Shown here in pieces: positions 34,401 to 40,321 of a stretch of 40,321 nucleotides of DNA. Under the pieces are notes generated by a model, which saw nothing but the letters and a program-made list of their open reading frames with translations, had not been told where the DNA came from and made no database searches. Origin of the DNA: Acidobacteriota bacterium. Its GTDB lineage: Bacteria > Acidobacteriota > Blastocatellia > Pyrinomonadales > Pyrinomonadaceae. The position numbers and the translations under genes were made by a program. Numbering within the stretch: position 1 is the first letter of the stretch; every line of letters starts with the position of its first letter. Location of the stretch: the NCBI GenBank assembly GCA_003223025.1, contig QHXR01000005.1, forward strand, positions 1-40,321, written 5' to 3'.

Positions 34401-36447
34401 GCGAATACACCGCCTCGCCGCGTCCTTCCATCCAACGGACCGTTCCGTCGGCGTGATGGAATCGAAACTCGATCGAGTAATCGCGATGCTCATCGATCGC
34501 CGCACGGATCTCGTTCCAGGCGTCTTCGCGATCGTCTTCGTGTATCAATTCAAAGAAATGCTCTTGCGTGCCGCCGAAGCTTCCGTCTTCAAGTCCGAAG
34601 ATCTCTTCGAGCTCTTCGCTCCAGGAAACCGTGTTGGTCGCGAGATCCAATTCCCAGACGCCCATCCGGCTGCTCTGCATCGCAAGCGTGAGCATCGCCT
34701 GATTTTGATGGATGACTTCTTCGATGCGTTTTCGGTCTGTGATATCGCGGACGATCTTCGATGCGCCGATCACATTTCCTTCTGCATTTCGGAGCGGAGA
34801 AACCGTGAGCGAAACGATTATGTCGGTACCGTCTTTGCGACGGCGAACCGTTTCGAAATGTTCGACATCTTCCTCACGTCGCACCCGGCGTAGAATCTCG
34901 GCCGCCTCGTCGACCCGATCCGGCGGCATCAGAATCGTGATCGAACGTCCGACGATTTCCTCCGCTTTGTAGCCGAACATTTTCGTCGCACCGACATTCC
35001 AACTCGTGACGGTGCCCATCAGATCTTTACTTATGATCGCGTCTTCGGATGAGACGACGATGGCGGCGAGGCGGGCGGTGGCATCATGAGCCGCCTTTGT
35101 TTCCGTGATGTCGCGTTGGGTGCCCCAGGCCCGGAGTAGGAATCCATCTTCGACGATGCCGACAAAATTATTTAGGAAGTATCTATCGTTGCCTTCGGCG
35201 TCTTTCTCATGCGATTCGGCTTCGGAAAGATGGTAGCCGGATTCGATGAACGCTTTTAAGAATTCGACGTTTTTTGGATCATCCTGAACGAGCAGATCGG
35301 CGAGCCGCGATCCGACGATCTCCGAGGCGGACGTGAATCCGTACTGTCGGGCCATTGCGTCGTTGCATTCAGCAAGATAACCGTGGGTATAGCAATGCAG
35401 GATCTGCTCTTCGATAGATAGGTTCGTCGGTACCGGTTTTTCGAGCTCAAAGCGCCAGATGCCTTCCGTACTTTGCTTAATGAACGCCTTGTAGCGCTCA
35501 TCGCTTCGATTCACGGCATCTTGTGCGAGCTTCTCTTCGGTAATGTCCAGGCCGAGCACGAAGATCCCTCGTACGTTACCGTCGAGTATGTCGGGAGTAA
35601 ATGTCGCGCGGACAAAATGCTTTCCGCCGCGTGGATGTTCCACCTCGGATTCGAAGATCTCGGTTTCACCATTGAACGCCGCATCGAGGTGCGGACGCAC
35701 GATCTCAAAACGCGTATTCCCAACGACATCCGCGATGGTCCTTCCCAGAAACGCCTCGGCCTCTAATCCGTACCAATCCGTGTATGCTCGATTTACAAAC
35801 TGATAGCGATACTCGCGATCGATGTATGAGATCAGACCCGGCATCGCGTCGGTGACGGCGCGGATGCGACTTTCCGATTCGCGGCGCTTCGTTTCGCTAT
35901 CAAGGAGCGCCGTGTACGATTCTTCGCTGCCGAGCTCGTTTGCGATGAGGTCCGCAAACAGGTTCATCGAAGTGACAATCGAATCGCTAGATAGATCGGC
36001 AGGGCGTGAGTCCATCGCGCAAAGTGTCCCGAAGAACTCCCCGTTCTTCTGAATGATGGGCACGGCGATGTAACTTTCGATGCCGTATTTTTTTGCGGTC
36101 GGATGATTGCAGTACGCGGCGTCCTGGCTGGCGTGGCCGATAACGACCGGCGTGAGTTGATCTCGAACTTCGCTGCAGAGAGTGGTCGTGACCTCGAGCT
36201 CTCCTCCGACCGGCAACCCGAAATCCATCTCGTCGAGAACCGCGCACGCGAGCCACTGCTTTTGCGTCACTTTAGCGATGACGACGAAGCGCATGTGCGT
36301 GAGTTCGGCCACAGCCTTGAGGATCGTCGGGACAGTCGACAGACGCCCGAGCCACTCGACCTCGCGGCTCGCACCACGTTCGATTGGGGATGCATTTGAC
36401 GACAAACTCGGCCCCTTGTCTCTTAACCCTTCGTTCTTCCTTTTCAC
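31492..36447 (-). CDS. Hybrid sensor histidine kinase: GAF, seven PAS, GAF, HisKA, HATPase, receiver
   Basis: The protein has 1651 residues. Order by manual reading: GAF (about 35-170); PAS1-PAS7 (about 193-310, 318-450, 455-575, 580-705, 708-830, 832-955, 957-1085), most closed by a DIT-type linker such as IVRDITDRK or GIDITERK; second GAF (about 1100-1250); HisKA with SHELRTP (phospho-His 1292); HATPase_c with LLQNSIKF (Asn 1409), DTGVGI and GLGLGL; and receiver (about 1528-1648) with VDDDNENL, phospho-Asp 1578 in LMITDIGMPD, LTAYA and AKP. No transmembrane segment is visible, so it is cytosolic. Such arrays integrate redox, light or ligand signals; none can be named. The start is GTG 36447. 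No response regulator lies beside it. It is divergent from dnaK. Confidence 0.92.
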   Translation of the reverse strand: MKRKNEGLRDKGPSLSSNASPIERGASREVEWLGRLSTVPTILKAVAELTHMRFVVIAKVTQKQWLACAVLDEMDFGLPVGGELEVTTTLCSEVRDQLTPVVIGHASQDAAYCNHPTAKKYGIESYIAVPIIQKNGEFFGTLCAMDSRPADLSSDSIVTSMNLFADLIANELGSEESYTALLDSETKRRESESRIRAVTDAMPGLISYIDREYRYQFVNRAYTDWYGLEAEAFLGRTIADVVGNTRFEIVRPHLDAAFNGETEIFESEVEHPRGGKHFVRATFTPDILDGNVRGIFVLGLDITEEKLAQDAVNRSDERYKAFIKQSTEGIWRFELEKPVPTNLSIEEQILHCYTHGYLAECNDAMARQYGFTSASEIVGSRLADLLVQDDPKNVEFLKAFIESGYHLSEAESHEKDAEGNDRYFLNNFVGIVEDGFLLRAWGTQRDITETKAAHDATARLAAIVVSSEDAIISKDLMGTVTSWNVGATKMFGYKAEEIVGRSITILMPPDRVDEAAEILRRVRREEDVEHFETVRRRKDGTDIIVSLTVSPLRNAEGNVIGASKIVRDITDRKRIEEVIHQNQAMLTLAMQSSRMGVWELDLATNTVSWSEELEEIFGLEDGSFGGTQEHFFELIHEDDREDAWNEIRAAIDEHRDYSIEFRFHHADGTVRWMEGRGEAVYSQKGEAVRLYGVGIDITERKEAEKALRESERRFSRFMQHLPGLAWIKDLDGRYVYANESAERSFGVSGADLYGKTDEEIFPSQTAAQFRAHDNRAVESGSGIQIAEALVEDDGVIHHSIVSKFPITSADGRPTLIGGMAIDVTEQKQAEQALRESEEKYRTLFDSMDEGYCIIEVIFDENAEPVDYLFVEVNSAFERQAGMHEVTGKRMLEFVDDIEPHWLETYGRVAKTGEPTRFANEYKSLHRWFDVYAFRPTDAAENHVAVLFTDITSRVQAEEKIRESEARFRTMADNAPVMIWVTDPTGHCTFLSQSWYEYTGQTPGSGLGFGWFDALHPDDHEKALDDFHRANDKCEGFTNEYRFANAEGEYHWAIDSAQPRFDASGNYLGYIGSVVDIHERKLAEDAIVRAERQAAEEYQTLLARIVPLAATLGRSRDLTSIYRAVREFISASMKCSGFFVSFFDSETKMRHAAYVWGEGYEVDIATLPPMELKPEGGGANSRAVFEKKTIIMNDYWEDMKKRPHVVLSENGIDPMSSVIVPMMIKDKVLGTLEVQAHENNAFEQEHAVALEMAANLAAVAIENVRLIDTEAAAREAAESANRAKDEFLSVLSHELRTPLNAMLGWVRMLKAGVLDAENSERALEVIERNTRLQSSLIEDLLDVSRIISGKMRIESELVDLVSVVQTVSETTKPLADAKDVTFRFIRGNEPVFLNADPVRLQQVVSNLLQNSIKFTPAGGNIEITLERDEMNAILAIRDTGVGIEKELLPHIFDRFRQADASARRNFTGLGLGLTIVRNIVELHGGTVDVDSDGKDKGSVFVLTLPLAAEFYSMATDGDHRAAGGSLSGQTILLVDDDNENLLPLKLFLENESANVTPASNATEALGFLARQDFNLMITDIGMPDIDGYELVTRLRSNSVSRNSTLKAIALTAYASVDDRERALQAGFQAHLAKPVNFDELLSTIQKVARNGH

Positions 36448-36474
36448 TATGAGTACTCGGTGTGCTGGTAATCA

Positions 36475-36525
36475 ATTCTTAGGTAATTTTGCAAAAACGT
36501 CAAGAAAATACTGCCTTTTGCGTAT
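36475..36525 (-). promoter_or_regulatory. Hybrid kinase promoter with upstream element
   Basis: On the minus strand TTGACG (plus 36498-36503) and AAGAAT (plus 36475-36480) are 17 bases apart, giving a start near 36468 and a leader of about 20 bases to the GTG at 36447. One base upstream of the -35 is an element at 36505-36525 reading, on the plus strand, AAAATAC, four bases, TTTTGCGTAT. It matches the element upstream of the LuxR-type gene at 7963-7983 at 17 of 21 positions. Confidence 0.55.
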
Positions 36526-36546
36526 ATAAGCTTACATTGAAAAGAA

Positions 36547-36576
36547 CTTGACAATGAGAGACTCAACCTTTATACT
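36547..36576 (+). promoter_or_regulatory. dnaK sigma-70 promoter overlapped by HAIR-like HspR site
   Basis: TTGACA (36548-36553), 17 bases, TATACT (36571-36576) is a near-consensus housekeeping promoter, with a start near 36583 and a leader of about 62 bases. Over its -35 and spacer lies CTTGACA, seven bases, ACTCAAC (36547-36567), which matches the HspR-binding HAIR consensus CTTGAGT-N7-ACTCAAG at 11 of 14 positions with the exact spacing. A further half-site GCTCAAG is at 36585-36591. HspR is encoded downstream of dnaJ. No CIRCE element was seen. Confidence 0.75.
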
Positions 36577-36644
36577 CACATTCGGCTCAAGTCATATTTA
36601 TACAGGTTAATTGGGCCCGCTATATTACGTAACTGGAGAAAAAG

Positions 36645-38591
36645 ATGAGCAAAATCATAGGAATCGACTTAGGAACGACGAACTCGGTCGTTGCCGTTAT
36701 GGAAGGCGGCGAGCCGGTCGTGATCACAAACTCCGAAGGCGGACGAACGACACCGTCGGTGGTCGCGTTCGCTAAGGACGGCAATCGTCTCGTGGGCCAG
36801 GTCGCAAAGCGACAGGCCGTGACGAATCCCGAGAACACCCTTTACTCGATCAAGCGGTTTATGGGCCGCAAGTTCGACGAGGTTAAGGAAGAGATCAAAC
36901 AGGTCCCGTTCAAAGTCGAAAAGGCATCGAACGGCGACGTTCGCATCGATGCCGAGGGCAAGCAGTACAGCCCGCCCGAGATCTCCGCGATGGTGCTTCA
37001 GAAGTTGAAGCAGTCGGCCGAAGATTATCTCGGAGCAAAGGTTGATAAGGCTGTCATCACCGTTCCGGCGTACTTTAACGACGCACAGCGTCAGGCGACA
37101 AAGGACGCCGGCAAGATCGCCGGGCTTGAAGTCCTGCGTATCGTCAACGAGCCGACGGCTGCCGCCCTCGCCTACGGTTTGGATAAGAAGAAGGATGAGA
37201 CCATCGCGGTATTCGACTTTGGTGGAGGTACGTTCGACATCTCGATCCTGGAAGTCGGCGAAGGCGTCGTCGAGGTTAAATCGACGAACGGCGACACGCA
37301 TCTCGGTGGTGACGATATCGACGAAGCTCTCGTCAGTTGGATAATCGACGAGTTCAAGAAGGATCAGGGAATCGATCTGCACAACGACAAGATGGCGCTC
37401 CAGCGTCTGAAGGAATCGGCCGAAAAAGCAAAGGTCGAACTTTCATCCGCGATGGAAACGGAGATCAACCTTCCGTTCATCACGGCTGATGCGTCGGGAC
37501 CGAAGCATCTTGTCATGAAGCTTACGCGTTCCAAGTTCGAGCAGTTGGTTGAATCGCTTTTGAAGCGATTGATGCCACCAGTCGAACAGGCGATCAAGGA
37601 TGCCGGTCTCGAGCCGAAGGATATCGAAGAGATCGTCCTCGTCGGTGGATCGACGCGAATTCCGAAGGTTCAGGAAATGGTCAAAGGATTCTTTGGAAAG
37701 GATCCGAACAAGTCTGTGAATCCGGACGAGGTCGTCGCACTCGGCGCTGCAGTTCAGGCCGGCGTGCTCGGCGGTGAGAAGACGGACATCCTGCTTCTCG
37801 ACGTAACGCCTTTGACGCTCGGTATCGAAACGCTTGGCGGCGTGATGACACAGATGATCACGCGCAATACGACGATCCCGACACGAAAGTCGGAGATATT
37901 CTCGACAGCGTCCGACAATCAGACTTCGGTCGAAGTTCACGTGCTTCAGGGCGAACGCCCGATGGCCGGTGACAACAAGACGCTTGGCAAATTCCATCTC
38001 GTTGGAATTCCGCCCGCACCGCGTGGCGTGCCGCAGGTCGAGGTCACGTTCGACATCGACGCGAACGGCATCGTGAACGTTTCTGCAAAGGATGTCGGCA
38101 CGGGCCGCGAGCAGAAGATCACGATCACCGCTTCGTCGGGTCTGTCGAAGGAAGAGATCGACAAGATGATGAAGGACGCGGATGCGCATGCCGGCGAGGA
38201 CGAAAAGAAGAAGGGCGAGATCGAAGCTCGCAATCGTCTGGACGGACTTGTTTACAGCGTCGAAAAAACTTTCGGCGAGAACAAGGACAAGATGGATGCG
38301 GCCGGCGCGACAGAGATCGAAACGGCCATCGCTGAATCGAAGACCGCACTTGGCGGATCGGATGTAGATGCAATGAACAGTGCGTTCGAGCGTCTGCAGA
38401 CCGCATCGCACAAACTGGCTGAAGTTCTCTACAGCCAGGCCGGAGCGGCCGCTGGCGGTGAGGCACCCGGTGCTGAGCAGGCTTCGTCGGCGAGTGCCGG
38501 TGCCGAGGGCGACGGCGGCTCGACAACTGCTTCGGACGACAATGTCATCGACGCGGAATACGTCGATGTCGAAGACGAGAAGAAGGACTAA
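36645..38591 (+). CDS. dnaK: Molecular chaperone DnaK (Hsp70)
   Basis: This is a 648-residue Hsp70 that folds and disaggregates proteins with DnaJ and GrpE by ATP-driven substrate binding. The N-terminal ATPase begins [18 protein letters not shown]; other motifs are [47 protein letters not shown] and [13 protein letters not shown]. The substrate-binding domain starts near [17 protein letters not shown], and a helical lid follows. The C-terminus is a Gly/Ala/Ser-rich linker ending [17 protein letters not shown], close to the usual EEVD-like bacterial tail. GGAG lies about ten bases before the ATG. A near-consensus promoter with an HspR-type operator precedes the gene, and a hairpin terminator follows, so dnaJ is at least partly transcribed separately. 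There is no grpE in the interval. Confidence 0.98.
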   Translation: MSKIIGIDLGTTNSVVAVMEGGEPVVITNSEGGRTTPSVVAFAKDGNRLVGQVAKRQAVTNPENTLYSIKRFMGRKFDEVKEEIKQVPFKVEKASNGDVRIDAEGKQYSPPEISAMVLQKLKQSAEDYLGAKVDKAVITVPAYFNDAQRQATKDAGKIAGLEVLRIVNEPTAAALAYGLDKKKDETIAVFDFGGGTFDISILEVGEGVVEVKSTNGDTHLGGDDIDEALVSWIIDEFKKDQGIDLHNDKMALQRLKESAEKAKVELSSAMETEINLPFITADASGPKHLVMKLTRSKFEQLVESLLKRLMPPVEQAIKDAGLEPKDIEEIVLVGGSTRIPKVQEMVKGFFGKDPNKSVNPDEVVALGAAVQAGVLGGEKTDILLLDVTPLTLGIETLGGVMTQMITRNTTIPTRKSEIFSTASDNQTSVEVHVLQGERPMAGDNKTLGKFHLVGIPPAPRGVPQVEVTFDIDANGIVNVSAKDVGTGREQKITITASSGLSKEEIDKMMKDADAHAGEDEKKKGEIEARNRLDGLVYSVEKTFGENKDKMDAAGATEIETAIAESKTALGGSDVDAMNSAFERLQTASHKLAEVLYSQAGAAAGGEAPGAEQASSASAGAEGDGGSTTASDDNVIDAEYVDVEDEKKD

Positions 38592-38611
38592 CGGTTCTAC
38601 GCTTGGCAGTG

Positions 38612-38648
38612 AGCGGCGGCAGTGAGCAGTCCGTTCACTGCCGCCGCT
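38612..38648 (+). terminator. Hairpin terminator after dnaK
   Basis: A perfect 14-bp stem (38612-38625 with 38635-38648, core AGCGGCGGCAGTGA) closes a 9-base loop 20 bases after the dnaK stop. The T-tract is short (TTT then CGC), so termination may be partial and allow some read-through into dnaJ. Confidence 0.6.
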
Positions 38649-38660
38649 TTCGCATAAGAA

Positions 38661-38821
38661 CTTTGCGTCTTAGCGTCTTTGCGTGAACATTTTCTTTTTC
38701 GTATTGCTCCGTGTGTTTCGTGGTTTGGATTTCAGGAATCAGGTTCGAACACAAGAATGAACCACGAATCACACTAACCACACGAAATCCCACGAACAAG
38801 GAAGTGTTCACGCAAAGACGC
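38661..38821. repeat. Composite inverted repeat between dnaK and dnaJ, including 27-base repeat copy 2
   Basis: The 309-bp gap at 38592-38900 is mostly repeat. It opens with the same 27 bases found at 26040-26066. Its 16-base part GCGTCTTTGCGTGAAC (38673-38688) is exactly complemented at 38806-38821. The inside of the loop adds weaker pairing between CGTGTGTTTCGTGGTTT and the CCACGAA/CACACGAAA series around 38760-38795. Similar CACGAA-type palindromic elements occur in many soil bacteria. Besides this, the gap holds the dnaK terminator and the dnaJ promoter. Confidence 0.7.
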
Positions 38822-38841
38822 AAATGGATCAACACAGAGTT

Positions 38842-38869
38842 TTGATACGCCGGAGCCGCAAGCTAAACT
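38842..38869 (+). promoter_or_regulatory. Possible dnaJ promoter
   Basis: TTGATA (38842-38847) and TAAACT (38864-38869) are 16 bases apart, with a start near 38876 and a leader of about 25 bases to the dnaJ ATG at 38901. No HAIR-like element overlaps it, so dnaJ-hspR may be expressed at a basal level independent of HspR. Confidence 0.5.
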
Positions 38870-38900
38870 GCTGACGTTTCCGTTTCAACTCACATATCAG

Positions 38901-40076
38901 ATGGCGAAGAAAGATTATTACCAGACACTCGGCGTCAAGAAGGACGCGAAAGCGGACGAGATAAAGAAATCGTATCGCCGTCTCGCGCGCAAGTTTCATC
39001 CGGATGTGAATCCGAATGACAAATCGGCCGAGGAAAAATTCAAAGAGGTCCAGGAAGCGTACGACGTTCTATCGGACGAGAAGAAGCGCAAAGTGTTCGA
39101 TCGCTTCGGATATTACAACGACAATCTTGACCCCGATTCGCCGTTCGGAGCCGGAGCAGGTGCGTCCGCCGGGGGCAGCGCAGCGGGATTTGATTTCTCA
39201 GGATTCGATTTCTCGAGCGGCTCGACATCGGGCGGTAGCTCGAGCTTCCGCGATATCTTTTCCGACTTATTTGGTGGCAGCGGCGGTGCTCCGGGCGCAA
39301 GACGTGAGCCCGAACCGCCACGACCGCTTCCGAAGAAAGGACGCGACATCGAGATCCCGCTCGCACTTAGTTTCGAAGAAGCGTTCACGGGTCTCACGAC
39401 AAACATCACCGTCAATCGCAGCGAGCAATGTTCCCGGTGTCAGGGAGCCGGCGACACCGGCGGCCCGGTCGTGACATGTACGACTTGTAAAGGCACGGGC
39501 CAGGTGATGCGAACCGGCGGACGTTTGCAGTTCTCCCAACCGTGTCCGGATTGCGAAGGCACCGGCCGGCGACGAACTCCGTGCTCACTGTGCAATGGAA
39601 AAGGAACGACGCCGAAAACAGAGCAAGTGAAAATTCGCATTCCGGCGGGTGTCGATACCGGATCGCGAGTTCGCATTCCGAAGAAAGGTCACGGCGGTCG
39701 TCTCGGTGCGGAACCTGGCGATCTGTTTATCCTGACCAACGTCGGAAAGCACAAGTTTCTCGAACGTCGCGGCGACAACGTTTATGTGACGGTTCCGATC
39801 ACGGTTCCCGAAGCCGCGCTCGGAGCGAAGATCGAGGTCCCGACCGTCGAAGGAAAAGCGCAATTGAAGATCCCGTCGGGAACAGAATCGGGTCAGAAAT
39901 TCAGATTGCGCGAACGCGGCTTCCCGAGTCTCCGGAATCCGAAGCTTCGCGGAGATGAGTTCATTGAGGTGAAGATAAGTTTGCCGAAGGTGATCTCGGA
40001 AGAGACAAAAGAATTATTACGTCAGTTCGAAAAATCGAATGCGGAGAATCCCCGAAAAGCAATGGGACTCGATTAG
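38901..40076 (+). CDS. dnaJ: Co-chaperone DnaJ (Hsp40, type I)
   Basis: This 391-residue Hsp40 stimulates DnaK ATPase and delivers substrates. Residues 1-70 are a J-domain with the HPD motif in [11 protein letters not shown]. Residues about 75-140 are a Gly/Ser/Phe-rich region ([30 protein letters not shown]). Next comes the zinc-binding region with four CxxCxGxG motifs: [32 protein letters not shown]. The rest is the C-terminal substrate-binding domain ([35 protein letters not shown]). This is a complete type I DnaJ of normal length. No Shine-Dalgarno sequence is visible before ATG 38901. It is followed 30 bases later by hspR on the same strand, the dnaK-dnaJ-hspR order known from actinobacteria. 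Confidence 0.97.
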   Translation: MAKKDYYQTLGVKKDAKADEIKKSYRRLARKFHPDVNPNDKSAEEKFKEVQEAYDVLSDEKKRKVFDRFGYYNDNLDPDSPFGAGAGASAGGSAAGFDFSGFDFSSGSTSGGSSSFRDIFSDLFGGSGGAPGARREPEPPRPLPKKGRDIEIPLALSFEEAFTGLTTNITVNRSEQCSRCQGAGDTGGPVVTCTTCKGTGQVMRTGGRLQFSQPCPDCEGTGRRRTPCSLCNGKGTTPKTEQVKIRIPAGVDTGSRVRIPKKGHGGRLGAEPGDLFILTNVGKHKFLERRGDNVYVTVPITVPEAALGAKIEVPTVEGKAQLKIPSGTESGQKFRLRERGFPSLRNPKLRGDEFIEVKISLPKVISEETKELLRQFEKSNAENPRKAMGLD

Positions 40077-40106
40077 TTTTGAGTCCCGCCTTTAGGCGGC
40101 AGATCG

Positions 40107-40321
40107 ATGAAACGAAAAGTTAAAACATATACGATCAGCGCAGTCGCGGAGCTATACGACATTCACCCGCAGACGCTGCGATTGTACGAGCGCGAAGGAC
40201 TGCTCAAGCCTTCGCGATCGGTCGGCAACACCCGACTCTTCGAAGACGGCGATCTTGAACGTTTGGAAGTCATCCTCTCGCTGACGCGCGACCTCGGCGT
40301 GAATCTCGCCGGAGTCGAGAT
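40107..40321 (+). CDS. hspR: MerR-family heat-shock regulator HspR (5' part, runs off right edge)
   Basis: Seventy-one codons are visible from ATG 40107 to the edge. The product starts [20 protein letters not shown] and continues with a MerR winged-helix DNA-binding domain: [36 protein letters not shown], and [13 protein letters not shown]. The combination [28 protein letters not shown] is typical of HspR, which represses dnaK operons through HAIR sites with DnaK as co-repressor. Position after dnaJ and a HAIR-like site at the dnaK promoter support the call. A short palindrome (CCGCCT-TT-AGGCGG) sits between the dnaJ stop and the start codon. The remainder lies outside the window, so its effector region cannot be checked. 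Confidence 0.88.
   Translation, partial: MKRKVKTYTISAVAELYDIHPQTLRLYEREGLLKPSRSVGNTRLFEDGDLERLEVILSLTRDLGVNLAGVE

Noticed and set aside
36526-36644. CIRCE element for HrcA control of dnaK
   Set aside because: No TTAGCACTC-N9-GAGTGCTAA-like sequence is present; the inverted repeat found fits HAIR instead.

Overview
The window reads as a chromosomal segment of an environmental Gram-negative bacterium, most likely Acidobacteriota and probably class Blastocatellia. This is an inference from the gene mix: a fused 2-oxoglutarate decarboxylase/dehydrogenase (kgd) with an E2-like domain, an Oar-type TonB receptor with a carboxypeptidase-regulatory-like front end, delta-60 repeat giants, a very large multi-PAS hybrid kinase, and a dnaK-dnaJ-hspR heat-shock locus. 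No phage, IS element, CRISPR array or tRNA was seen. Coding density is high, and most of the longer gaps are filled with palindromic or period-7 repeats.

Layout. 1-403: 5' part of an RDD membrane protein (minus). 404-882: nested REP-like palindromes and a good promoter for ribH-nusB (883-1864). 1865-2194: more hairpins. 2195-5938: kgd; 5970-6794: alpha/beta hydrolase; 6799-7893: LuxR-type regulator (minus), convergent with the hydrolase. 8073-17915: three consecutive genes for very large secreted repeat proteins. 18163-20083: small membrane protein, CapA-like lipoprotein, VOC protein. 20153-25949 (minus): secreted hypothetical, smc, DUF4388 protein. 26192-29629 (minus): Oar-like outer-membrane receptor, divergent from a metallophosphoesterase (29733-30593) and pgsA (30741-31319). 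31492-36447 (minus): hybrid histidine kinase with seven PAS domains, divergent from dnaK (36645-38591), dnaJ (38901-40076) and the start of hspR (40107 to the right edge).

How the parts fit. The most distinctive system is the 8-18 kb cluster. By manual count each of the three proteins has 14 delta-60 units followed by an almost invariant C-terminal cassette of about 275 residues (six Asp-rich FG-GAP/VCBS-like units) ending in PLPNAFVP. A LuxR-type regulator lies divergently next to it. Its promoter carries an upstream element (AAAATAC, four variable bases, TTTTGCGTAT) that recurs in nearly the same position upstream of the hybrid kinase promoter 28 kb away, which hints at a shared regulon. 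At the right end, a HAIR-like inverted repeat overlaps the -35 box of dnaK and hspR lies downstream of dnaJ, matching the HspR autoregulatory loop known from actinobacteria. Between 20 and 31.5 kb, five intergenic loci carry arrays with strict 7-bp periodicity; most are built as inverted arms.
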